The notes under the pieces were generated by a model. It was not told the DNA's origin and did not search any database. It saw only the letters and a program-made list of their open reading frames with translations. A stretch of DNA of 35,831 nucleotides, taken from assembly GCA_000769715.1 (NCBI GenBank), contig JROS01000090.1, forward strand, positions 1-35,831, read 5' to 3'. This document shows, one piece after another, positions 19,383 to 27,311 of the stretch. Numbering within the stretch: position 1 is the stretch's first letter; each line of letters begins with the position of its first letter. This DNA is from Desulfobulbus sp. Tol-SR (GTDB lineage: Bacteria; Desulfobacterota; Desulfobulbia; Desulfobulbales; Desulfocapsaceae). The translations under genes and the position numbers were made by a program.

Positions 19383-19444
19383 AAAGCAAAAAGGGGACAG
19401 ATTTATTTTCATCAGTAAAAATAAATCTGTCCCCTTTTTGCTTT
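19383..19444. repeat. 27-bp perfect palindrome, REP/MITE-like, also a possible terminator
   Basis: Arms 19383-19409 and 19418-19444 are exact inverted complements around an eight-base loop. The core GGGGACAGATTTATTTT is a sequence I associate with palindromic repeats next to REP-associated (Y1) transposases in other genomes; this is recollection, not shown here. No second copy is seen in the window. For the plus-strand operon it ends in a T5 run, so it may also terminate transcription. Confidence 0.7.
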
Positions 19445-19449
19445 GGCAT

Positions 19450-19481
19450 AAAAAAGGGCTGCCGAAAGGCAGCCCTTTTTT
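19450..19481. terminator. bidirectional intrinsic terminator (dsrC and bactofilin operon)
   Basis: A 14-bp perfect stem AAAAAAGGGCTGCC / GGCAGCCCTTTTTT with a GAAA tetraloop. It has T-runs on both strands and sits 27 bases behind the dsrC stop, so it serves dsrC on the minus strand and, as a backup, the operon on the plus strand. Confidence 0.9.
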
Positions 19482-19507
19482 ATATTCTTATCGCTCTGAT
19501 TCTGGAA

Positions 19508-19828
19508 TCAGACGCAACCGGTCGGTTTCGGAAGACCAGCCATTTTGCAGGCTCCCTTGCCAGGTCCCGACGGGAAGAGCTCATAGATCCGCTTGAGCGG
19601 GAATCCAGTGGTTTTGGAGAGAATACGGACCATCGGAGCAATACCGTTCTTCTTATAGTATTCCTGAAGGGCATCGATAACCTTGTGATGCTCATCGGTC
19701 AGTTCGGCAATACCTTCAGAACTTTTTACGTAGTCTACCCAATTGTCATTCCACTCTTCCATTCCCTTGAGCAGGAATCCATCCTCATCTACCTGGAAGG
19801 TCGAACCGTTGTGTTCAAGCGTTGGCAT
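19508..19828 (-). CDS. dsrC: DsrC, sulfur-carrier partner of dissimilatory sulfite reductase
   Basis: DsrC carries sulfur from sulfite reductase DsrAB as a trisulfide between two cysteines in a mobile C-terminal arm; the trisulfide is then reduced by the membrane DsrMKJOP complex. The 106-residue protein has the full arm PSGPGKGACKMAGLPKPTGC with C94 and penultimate C105, eleven residues apart. Both cysteines are present, which separates true DsrC from TusE. The ATG has an AAGGAGG site; the gene has its own promoter and terminator and stands alone, away from dsrAB, as in most sulfate reducers. This is the strongest sign of lifestyle in the window. Confidence 0.97.
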   Translation of the reverse strand: MPTLEHNGSTFQVDEDGFLLKGMEEWNDNWVDYVKSSEGIAELTDEHHKVIDALQEYYKKNGIAPMVRILSKTTGFPLKRIYELFPSGPGKGACKMAGLPKPTGCV

Positions 19829-19898
19829 TTTAAAACCTCCTTAAATATTTTTCTGTGGCTCTCACCGTTGTTTGAGTCGGCTGAAAACTAATTACGCC

Positions 19899-19927
19899 TT
19901 ATTACTATAGGCATAAAAGTTTGTCAA
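19899..19927 (-). promoter_or_regulatory. promoter of dsrC
   Basis: Minus-strand TTGACA (19927-19922) and TAATAA (19904-19899) have a 17-base spacer, close to consensus and consistent with the high expression of dsrC. Transcription would start near 19892, about 64 bases before the start codon. Confidence 0.7.
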
Positions 19928-20326
19928 GTGAATGGAGAATCATTTATGATTTCGCCGCCTCTCGAAACAGGACCTCGAAATTGTTGATTTTCCAACAGTC
20001 CGTTGCCTGGTTTCGAGCCCGTGGTGCGGCGTAAATCCGGACGGATGGGATCGAAGGCATCCTGTTGTCCCATGAAGACTTGTGAAGCCACATTAATCGA
20101 TATCTTGCATATGTTCAAATGCTTTTCCGCATTTTCCCGAGCCTCTTCACGAAGCTGTAAGATCTGTGTTCCTCTCTCCACCGTCTTGAACCCGGCTCTT
20201 GAGCCGGTTTTCCTTGCATGGAGGAAGAAGAAAGGGTAAATCCATGACCATCTGCGAAAAACGACCTAGGAGAAACTTCTCACTCCCCCTATTCAACGCC
20301 TGCATATCTGCCATTCCACAACAACC
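19928..20326. other. intergenic stretch between dsrC and ppiD
   Basis: Two frames of about 80 codons lie here on opposite strands, but neither has a ribosome site or a recognisable family, and they look like chance frames. A short palindrome (CGGCTC/GAGCCG, around 20190-20210) followed by TTTT lies about 115 bases ahead of ppiD and could be a weak terminator or leader structure. Confidence 0.5.
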
Positions 20327-22222
20327 ATGCTCCAGATACTTCGCAACAAGGCCCAATCGACATTCATACAGGTCATCGTCGTCATTATCGCCCTCGTGTT
20401 CATTTTCTGGGGGGTCGGCACCAACATGCTGAATACCAGGGAGGTTGCCCTTACCGTCAACGACGAAGAAATCACCTTCCAGCAATTCCAGGAGGCCTAC
20501 GACCAGGCCATCGGCAACCTCGGCGGCCAGTTCGGAGGCGCCCTGCCGAAGGGTCTGGAAGAATCTCTCGGGATCAAGCAACAGGTGATCGAGCAGTTGA
20601 TTCAATCTTCGCTGCTGCGCCAGGGTGCGGCTGATATGGGGATCAGGATCAGCGCCGAGGAAGTCCGCGACAGAATCACTTCCCTGCCCCAGTTCCAGCA
20701 GGCCGGTCAGTTTAATATGGAGCGGTACCAGGCCCTGCTCGCCGCCAACCGGCTCACCCCGACCACCTTCGAGTCATCCATGCGGCACGATATGCTTTCC
20801 GACCGGACCGTGCAGGATATCGGCAAGTTTGTCACCCTGGTCCCCCAAACCGACATCGAGGATCTCTACAGTCAGCAGAATGAAACGGTTTCCGTCCAGT
20901 TTGTCAGGATAGATTCCGCCTCGTTCAAAAAGGATATAAAGGTGGAAAAGTCTGATCTGCAGAAGTGGTTCGATTCGGTCAAGGACAACTACCGGACGGC
21001 CCCGGAGATCAAACTGAGATATCTCGCCTATACATTTGACGATCTCGGCCAGAAAATTACCGTCGACGACAAACAGATCCAGGCCCATTACGCCGACAAT
21101 ATCGATTCGTACAAGACACCGGAACAACGTCGCGCCAGACATATCCTGCTTACCGCAAGCGCAGAGGACAGTCCCGAACGCCACCAGGAACAGCAGAAGA
21201 AAGCCGCAGAAATTATTGGTACTCTCAAAAAGAACAACGACTTTGCATCGATCGCGAATAAATACTCCGACGATTCGAGCAAAGAGAACGGCGGCGACCT
21301 CGGCTTTTTCTCCCGCGGGAGCATGGTGCCGGAGTTCGACGCCAAGGTCTTTTCCATGCAGCCCGGAGAGATCAGTGATATCGTCAAGACCGAATTCGGC
21401 TATCACATAATCAAACTCGAGGAGGTCAAGCCTTCCGCCACCCGTCCTCTCGAGGAGGTTCGGGCAGAAATCGTTCAGACTATCAAAAATCGAGAGGCGA
21501 AACGGATGGCCTTTCAACTTGCCAACGCCGCCTACGAAGGGATCATCAAAGCCGGTAGTCTCAAGACCTACACCGACGCCCACCCGGACGCCGACCTGAA
21601 GGAGACGGATTTCTTCGTCCAGAAGCAGCCGCCGAAAGAGATCGGGGCCAACCAGAAGCTGCTGGACGCCGCCTTCGCCCTGAATAAGGGGGAATTGAGC
21701 TCACTGATCGAAACCGACACCGGCTATGCGATCCTGTTCGCCGTCGATAAAAAGCCACCCGTGGTTCCACCGCTGGAAACGGTCGAGGAAAAGGTCAAGG
21801 CGGACTTTATCTCCAGCAAAGCGCAGGAGAAGGCACGCGCCACGGCGGCCTCGATGATCGAGCAGCTCAAAAAGGGCAAAACCCTCGAACAGCTCACCAC
21901 CGGGACCGCATTTCAGGTCACCGCATCCGGAGATCTCAGTCGCAGCGCTGCCAACCAGACCTCCGCCTTCCCCACAGACCTGCATGCCCAGGCTTTCACG
22001 CTGTCAAAATCTTCCCCCTTGCCCAAGGAGGTAGCCCAGGTCGGGGGGGCCTTCTATGTGTATGTCTTCCAGGAACGCAAACCGCCGGCAAAAAAAGCCG
22101 ACGATCAGGCGATCCAGCAATACCGGGAGGCCCTTGTCCGTTTCAATCAGCAGCAGCTGTTGACCGCATGGATCCGCAATCTGGAAAATCAGGCCAAGAT
22201 ACGTCGTCATAAAAACCTGTAG
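20327..22222 (+). CDS. ppiD: PpiD/SurA-type periplasmic folding chaperone with parvulin domain
   Basis: A 631-residue membrane-anchored chaperone that helps secreted proteins leaving the Sec translocon. The N-terminus MLQILRNKAQSTF with a membrane segment (about 14-36) is typical of PpiD. A SurA-N-like region (about 40-165) follows, then a parvulin-type peptidyl-prolyl isomerase domain (about 265-360; RRARHILLT, GGDLGFFSRGSMVPEFD, FGYHIIKLEEV), and a second SurA-like part to the end. There is no strong ribosome site. It is followed by an imperfect hairpin (22231-22256) and then the SNF2 gene. The parvulin motifs look intact. Confidence 0.92.
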   Translation: MLQILRNKAQSTFIQVIVVIIALVFIFWGVGTNMLNTREVALTVNDEEITFQQFQEAYDQAIGNLGGQFGGALPKGLEESLGIKQQVIEQLIQSSLLRQGAADMGIRISAEEVRDRITSLPQFQQAGQFNMERYQALLAANRLTPTTFESSMRHDMLSDRTVQDIGKFVTLVPQTDIEDLYSQQNETVSVQFVRIDSASFKKDIKVEKSDLQKWFDSVKDNYRTAPEIKLRYLAYTFDDLGQKITVDDKQIQAHYADNIDSYKTPEQRRARHILLTASAEDSPERHQEQQKKAAEIIGTLKKNNDFASIANKYSDDSSKENGGDLGFFSRGSMVPEFDAKVFSMQPGEISDIVKTEFGYHIIKLEEVKPSATRPLEEVRAEIVQTIKNREAKRMAFQLANAAYEGIIKAGSLKTYTDAHPDADLKETDFFVQKQPPKEIGANQKLLDAAFALNKGELSSLIETDTGYAILFAVDKKPPVVPPLETVEEKVKADFISSKAQEKARATAASMIEQLKKGKTLEQLTTGTAFQVTASGDLSRSAANQTSAFPTDLHAQAFTLSKSSPLPKEVAQVGGAFYVYVFQERKPPAKKADDQAIQQYREALVRFNQQQLLTAWIRNLENQAKIRRHKNL

Positions 22223-22230
22223 CTATTGAT

Positions 22231-22256
22231 GGACAAGGCGGGACACCACCTTGTCC
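22231..22256 (+). terminator. hairpin after ppiD
   Basis: GGACAAGG (22231-22238) pairs with CCTTGTCC (22249-22256) around ten bases, eight bases after the stop. There is no T-run, so it is a weak candidate terminator. The rest of the gap to the SNF2 gene (22257-22620) shows no gene or clear promoter. Confidence 0.3.
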
Positions 22257-22620
22257 GTCGCCTTCCTGCCTCGCCGCTCCTACCTGACAGGATGTCAGCG
22301 GCCTTCGAGCCGTCAACGGTCTGATTCTGCGGTCCTGGTGCCTGGCGAGCCGATACACGCTCCTCCCACTGGCGCCCGCCCCACCTCTGGTTCAACAGGG
22401 TCTTGGGGGGATCAAGGCCACTCCGCCTTTCCTGTAACCCATTGCCCTCTCCGCCGGAAATCGCAGAGACAGACTGTTGCAGGCCGGTCCGATCGCTTTT
22501 TCATTCTCTTGCCGGTGCTCCGATGATATAGTACTGTGTTCGCCTTTTCGCCCCTCCCGTGCAGCAGAAACTTCTACGCCCGGTTGCGGGCATTCACGTC
22601 TTCCGAGAATCAGCGCAATC

Positions 22621-25600
22621 ATGCCGAAAGAGACAGAACTCCCTGACCAGTTCACCAGGCTATCACCCTTCGAGCAGTCTCTCCTCCATCTCCTATCCAT
22701 CGTCTACGAGCCAGCCCATACCACCCTCCTGGTCAACTGCCTGCGAAAGCTCGAACTCCATAACCCGCGAGGAAACCGGGCTACACCCGTCAACCTCAAC
22801 CATTACCTCGCCAAGTTCGAACAACTCGGATTCCTGACCGCCGATCACCGGCTGGTGCCTGGGCTGGTGGAAATCGTCGCGAGAAAAACGCTGGCTGACG
22901 GAAATTTCTGCCGATATGCCGATATTATTCGAGAAGAGGCACCGGCTTCGTACTACTATGGCAAATGGTCCACCCGCTGCTGGCGGGCGATGAGAGAACT
23001 GCGCATCGGCATCTACTGCCAGGATTTCGATCTCATTGAAGAGGCCGCATCATTCATCTCCAGCCAGTGTCGTGATCTGGTCTGTTCTTCCCCACCCATC
23101 GTCCAGGTCGTGACCGAGCCCTTCGACCCGGACTGGTTTGCCGGCCTGCCACTTTCCTTCAGGTTCTATCTTCTCAACGCGGTCCTCCGCCATGGTCAGG
23201 CAGCCCTGACGGGATTTCCGCAGATCCACTCCTACCTCGAAACGGAACACCAATCTCCGGTGCTCAGCCTGGATGAGCAATTGCCATTCAAACGTCTCCT
23301 CTTCAACCAGTACCTCCTGCAGGGAGATTTCGACCAGGCGGATATGCTGCTGCAGGCCAGCGAGACTTCATTCCAGGGGACAGGCGCCCGGGGCACCCTG
23401 CTCTTCCTCCGAGGCAGAAGCGAGGAGGCACTCACCCTGTTCGACCTGGATCTTCGCTTTCTTCAGGAGCTCAATCCGGGGACCGGCGCCGCATTTTTCG
23501 GCCCCTGCGGGCTGTTCCACATTCTCGCCCTGCTGCATGCATCGGATGGTAGCGACGACCATACCATCGCCGCTCAGATCGCCGCCGCCCTCACGCTCTT
23601 TCACACCGCGCCGGAAAACGATGCCTATGCCTTCCTCGCCGCCTTCGTCCATTCACGGATTGACGCCAACAGCGACCAGTCCCAGATCATCCTCTCCGAT
23701 CAGGACAACCCGCACAGCCTCACCCTGGCCTTTGCCGCCCTCTGCCAGTACTGGATGACCAGCACCATTCAGCCGGATGTTGAGGCCAAACTGGTCACCG
23801 GCTACAATCGGGCGATCGATAGCGGATATTTTCTGCCGGCAATGATATATGCCGAAATCCTAGCAAAACTGGGCAACGCGCCGAATCCGGCCTTGTTCGA
23901 TATCGTCGGACTGCGGACCACGACCGGAATGACCGGGCTGCTGGCCCTTTTTGAACCGGAAGAACCGTGGAAGCGGGCCCTCCAGGCCCTCATCAGCATC
24001 ACATCGACTGAGGAGGAGGCCTCATCGCAGGAAAAGACCAGGCTCGTCTGGATGGTCGATACCGCCGGGACATCGATCTCCATCACTCCAAGGGAGCAGA
24101 AGCTGAGCCTGCCCGGAGGATGGGGCAAGGGGCGGCCGATCTCTCTCGCCCGTCTGCACCAGGCAAAACTCGGCTATCTGACACCGAAGGACCGCAAAAT
24201 CTGCGCCGCGATCAAACGCATTCACAATCCCGAAACGAACAGCGCCAGCTACCATTTCGATCTCGAAAAGGCCCTGCTGGCAATGGTCGGCCATCCGCTG
24301 CTCTTTCTATCCAAGTCTCCGACGACACCGGTCGAATTCCTTGCCGGCGAGCCGGAGTTGCTGATCGAGGAAAAGGGGCAGAATCTCCTTATCCGTTTCG
24401 CCCAGCCGATAGGCACCGACAGCTATTCAATCTTTCAGGAAACCCCGAGCCGGATCAGGATCATCAGCATCAATGACAAGCATCGGGATATTGCCCGCCA
24501 GATCGGCAATGACGGCCTGCTGGTGCCGATATCCGCCAGCGAGCACGTGCTCAAGCTGATCGGCAACAGTTCCTCCTTCATGACCGTCCACTCGGCTATC
24601 GCCGGCGACAGGGCGGCAGGCAAAGAGAGCGATATTGAATTTGTCGAGGCCGATTCAACCATTTACATGCACCTGCTGCCCTATGGCACCGGTTTCCGGC
24701 TCGAAATGTTCGTCAAGCCTTTTGCCAACGGCATGCACTATCTCAAACCGGGACAGGGCGTGGAAAACATCATGACCGAGATCCAGGGCCGGCGCATGCA
24801 GACCAAAAGAGATCTGGCCCTTGAGGAGGAAAAGGCCCGTGATGTCGAGGAGCTCTGTCCGATTCTCGACCTAGCCATCGATTTGGAACATGAGACCGAT
24901 CGGGAGTGGCATCTGCAGGACCCGGAGGACTGCCTGCAGGCCCTGCTCGAACTCCAGGCGATCCGTGACAAGGTGGTCATCGAATGGCCGGAAGGGGAAA
25001 AGCTGAGTATCGCCTACCAGGCCTCGTTTGAAAACCTCAATCTCAAGGTGCGGACCAACCGCCAGAACTGGCTGGCCATCGACGGCAGCCTGCGGCTCGA
25101 CCAGGATCATGTGATCAGGTTGAAGGATCTGCTCTCAACCATCAAGTCCACCACTGGACGGTTCGTCGAGATCGGTGCCGGCCAGTTCGTCACCCTCACC
25201 CAGGAGTTCAGGAAACGACTGGAGGACCTCAGCATCTATGCCCACGGATTCGACAATGACGAGTTGCTGATCCATCCGCTGGCCGCCCTGCCGCTCGAAG
25301 ACCTGATCAGCCAGACCGCGATCAGCACCGACAACGGCTGGAAACAGCAATTGGAGAAGATCCGCGCCTGCAGCGACTTTCACCCGGAGGTGCCCTCCAC
25401 CCTGCAGGCGGAATTGCGCGACTACCAGAAGGAGGGCTTCTATTGGCTGGCCCGCCTCGCCCAGTGGGGGGTAGGCGGCTGCCTGGCCGACGACATGGGG
25501 CTCGGCAAGACCCTGCAATCACTGGCGATCATCCTCCGTTTCGCCGCCGACGGACCATCGCTCGTGGTCGCCCCGACCTCGGTCTCGACCAACTGGATGT

Positions 25601-26781
25601 CAGAGGTCACCCGTTTCACCCCGACGCTGCAGATCAGGACGCTCTGCACCAAAGACCGGAACGGGGTCATCAGCGACCTCGGACCGTTCGATCTGGTGAT
25701 CACGACCTATACGATGCTGCAGCAGGAAATGGATCTGCTCTCCGCCGTTTCCTGGCAGGCCATCATCCTCGACGAGGCCCAGGCGATCAAGAACGCCGCG
25801 ACCAAGCGATCAAAGGCGGCGATGGCCCTGCAGGCCCGGTTCAAACTGATCACCACCGGCACCCCGATCGAAAACCACCTCGGCGAACTCTGGAACCTCT
25901 TTCATTTCATCAATCCCGGCCTTCTCGGTTCGGTCAACAGTTTCAACGAACGTTTTGCCATCCCGATCGAGAGGTATCAGGACCGGGATGCCCGTCTGAA
26001 GCTGAAGAAGCTGATCCGACCGTTCATCCTCCGGCGGATCAAGTCCGAGGTGCTCGAAGAACTGCCTGCGCGAACCGAAATCACGCTTGAAGTGGAAATG
26101 AGCGAGTACGAGACCCACTTCTATGAGGCATTGCGTCAAAACGCGCTGGAAATTCTGGAAAACAACAAGGACAAGAAAAAACGACACCTGCAGATCCTGA
26201 CCGAAATCATGCGCTTGCGCCAGGCCTGCTGCAGCCCGCGGCTGCTCGATCCCCACAGCCGGATCGTCAGTTCCAAGCTGAGGGTCTTCACCGAGATCGT
26301 CGAGGAGTTGATCGAGAGCCGCCACAAGGTGCTGGTCTTCAGCCAGTTCATCGGCCATCTCCAGCTTATCAGGGAATATCTCGACAAGCGGAAAATCTCT
26401 TACCAATACCTCGATGGAAGCACCAGCACCCGGCTGAGAAAAGAGCGGGTCGAGGCCTTTCAGGCGGGAGAAGGCGATCTCTTTCTCATCAGCCTGAAGG
26501 CCGGCGGGCTCGGGCTCAACCTGACCGCCGCCGATTACGTGATCCACATGGATCCATGGTGGAATCCGGCCATCGAGGACCAGGCCTCGGATCGCGCCCA
26601 CCGCATCGGTCAGACACGCCCGGTAACGATCTATCGGCTGGTGTGCAAGGACTCGATCGAGGAGAAGATCGTCAGGCTGCATCAGGAAAAACGCGATCTG
26701 GCCGGCAGTCTCCTCGAGGGCAGCGATCTGAGCGCCAGGATGAGCACGGAAGATCTGCTCGATCTGATCCGGCTGGCGTAG
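22621..26781 (+). CDS. SNF2-family DEAD/DEAH-type helicase with a long N-terminal region
   Basis: A protein of 1386 residues. The C-terminal 450 residues are a SNF2/Swi2 ATPase motor that moves on double-stranded DNA: Walker A DDMGLGKT (about 957-964), DEAQ (about 1050), TGTPIENHLGELWNLFHF, then VFSQF, the SLKAGGLGLNLTAADYVIHMDPWWNP motif and DRAHRIGQ. The first 900 residues have no motif I can name; there may be helical repeats in the first 450 residues and an all-beta region around 480-800. The frame is open back to 22477, but ATG 22621 (MPKETELPDQF) is the first that looks coding; its ribosome site is weak. Such proteins act in repair or transcription recycling (RapA/HepA relatives) or occasionally in defence; the neighbours here suggest a housekeeping role. 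Confidence 0.9.
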   Translation: MPKETELPDQFTRLSPFEQSLLHLLSIVYEPAHTTLLVNCLRKLELHNPRGNRATPVNLNHYLAKFEQLGFLTADHRLVPGLVEIVARKTLADGNFCRYADIIREEAPASYYYGKWSTRCWRAMRELRIGIYCQDFDLIEEAASFISSQCRDLVCSSPPIVQVVTEPFDPDWFAGLPLSFRFYLLNAVLRHGQAALTGFPQIHSYLETEHQSPVLSLDEQLPFKRLLFNQYLLQGDFDQADMLLQASETSFQGTGARGTLLFLRGRSEEALTLFDLDLRFLQELNPGTGAAFFGPCGLFHILALLHASDGSDDHTIAAQIAAALTLFHTAPENDAYAFLAAFVHSRIDANSDQSQIILSDQDNPHSLTLAFAALCQYWMTSTIQPDVEAKLVTGYNRAIDSGYFLPAMIYAEILAKLGNAPNPALFDIVGLRTTTGMTGLLALFEPEEPWKRALQALISITSTEEEASSQEKTRLVWMVDTAGTSISITPREQKLSLPGGWGKGRPISLARLHQAKLGYLTPKDRKICAAIKRIHNPETNSASYHFDLEKALLAMVGHPLLFLSKSPTTPVEFLAGEPELLIEEKGQNLLIRFAQPIGTDSYSIFQETPSRIRIISINDKHRDIARQIGNDGLLVPISASEHVLKLIGNSSSFMTVHSAIAGDRAAGKESDIEFVEADSTIYMHLLPYGTGFRLEMFVKPFANGMHYLKPGQGVENIMTEIQGRRMQTKRDLALEEEKARDVEELCPILDLAIDLEHETDREWHLQDPEDCLQALLELQAIRDKVVIEWPEGEKLSIAYQASFENLNLKVRTNRQNWLAIDGSLRLDQDHVIRLKDLLSTIKSTTGRFVEIGAGQFVTLTQEFRKRLEDLSIYAHGFDNDELLIHPLAALPLEDLISQTAISTDNGWKQQLEKIRACSDFHPEVPSTLQAELRDYQKEGFYWLARLAQWGVGGCLADDMGLGKTLQSLAIILRFAADGPSLVVAPTSVSTNWMSEVTRFTPTLQIRTLCTKDRNGVISDLGPFDLVITTYTMLQQEMDLLSAVSWQAIILDEAQAIKNAATKRSKAAMALQARFKLITTGTPIENHLGELWNLFHFINPGLLGSVNSFNERFAIPIERYQDRDARLKLKKLIRPFILRRIKSEVLEELPARTEITLEVEMSEYETHFYEALRQNALEILENNKDKKKRHLQILTEIMRLRQACCSPRLLDPHSRIVSSKLRVFTEIVEELIESRHKVLVFSQFIGHLQLIREYLDKRKISYQYLDGSTSTRLRKERVEAFQAGEGDLFLISLKAGGLGLNLTAADYVIHMDPWWNPAIEDQASDRAHRIGQTRPVTIYRLVCKDSIEEKIVRLHQEKRDLAGSLLEGSDLSARMSTEDLLDLIRLA

Positions 26782-26832
26782 ACCTCAGCCCTCCGCCGCT
26801 CCGTTCCGCAAAGCCATCGAACAGGCCCCTTG

Positions 26833-27276
26833 TCATCCGTTCTTCAAATTCGCCAGGATGAGACTGAAAAATGCATGATCCACTTTTTCAAACCGCCAGC
26901 CGAGATGGCCGGCACAACGGGCGCAGAAGGCCGGCCGCCAGGAATAACCCGCGAACCAGGTAAACTGATTGCTGGCCTCGCTGCTGACCAGACAACCCGG
27001 AGCCCGGCGGAAGCAGCCCAGCTCAAAGACCAGGCCGGCGGGATTGAAAAAGGTATGGGTATGCGAACCGTTGACGGCGATCCGGTCGTTATCGCTGGAG
27101 ATACGATGGGCGCAGGTTCGACAGAAGATACCCGGGTTCTCTCCCTCCCGTTCCTCCTCCCGGTCATCGGAGAGCACCGTTTCATCCCGACGGCCGGCCG
27201 GTTCCCCCCGCAGGAGATACCGCCTCGGGTCCTCTCCGCAAAACGGCTCGTACGGCCGTCCGGCACCGCCGATCAC
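26833..27276 (-). CDS. single-domain CULT protein (bacterial cereblon homologue)
   Basis: A 147-residue protein with a CULT domain at about residues 50-132, the ligand-binding domain of human cereblon, the target of thalidomide. The zinc cysteines are C52, C55, C118 and C121, and the three cage tryptophans are W107, W113 and W127. Their spacings (6 and 14) equal those of human W380, W386 and W400, and the motif FTWFAGYSW-x4-C-x2-C-x2-HLGW is intact. The first 48 residues are charged and not recognised. The start is GTG 27276 with a strong AAGGAGAA three bases upstream. It lies 35 bases behind cobA-hemD, presumably in the same operon. Bacterial single-domain members such as MsCI4 of Magnetospirillum bind the same drugs and uracil-like ligands; the natural function is unknown. 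Confidence 0.9.
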   Translation of the reverse strand: MIGGAGRPYEPFCGEDPRRYLLRGEPAGRRDETVLSDDREEEREGENPGIFCRTCAHRISSDNDRIAVNGSHTHTFFNPAGLVFELGCFRRAPGCLVSSEASNQFTWFAGYSWRPAFCARCAGHLGWRFEKVDHAFFSLILANLKNG

Positions 27277-27311
27277 GGCTTCTCCTTCACGTGGCCGTCA
27301 CCTTCGAAATC

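Noticed and set aside
19383..19444. CRISPR repeat or small RNA gene
   Set aside because: Only one palindromic unit is present, without spacers or a separate promoter.
19508..19828. TusE as an alternative for the dsrC gene
   Set aside because: TusE proteins keep only the penultimate cysteine; here both C94 and C105 are present in the full DsrC arm.
19924..20239. Opposing frames of 85 and 78 codons between dsrC and ppiD
   Set aside because: No ribosome sites, no recognisable family, and they overlap each other.
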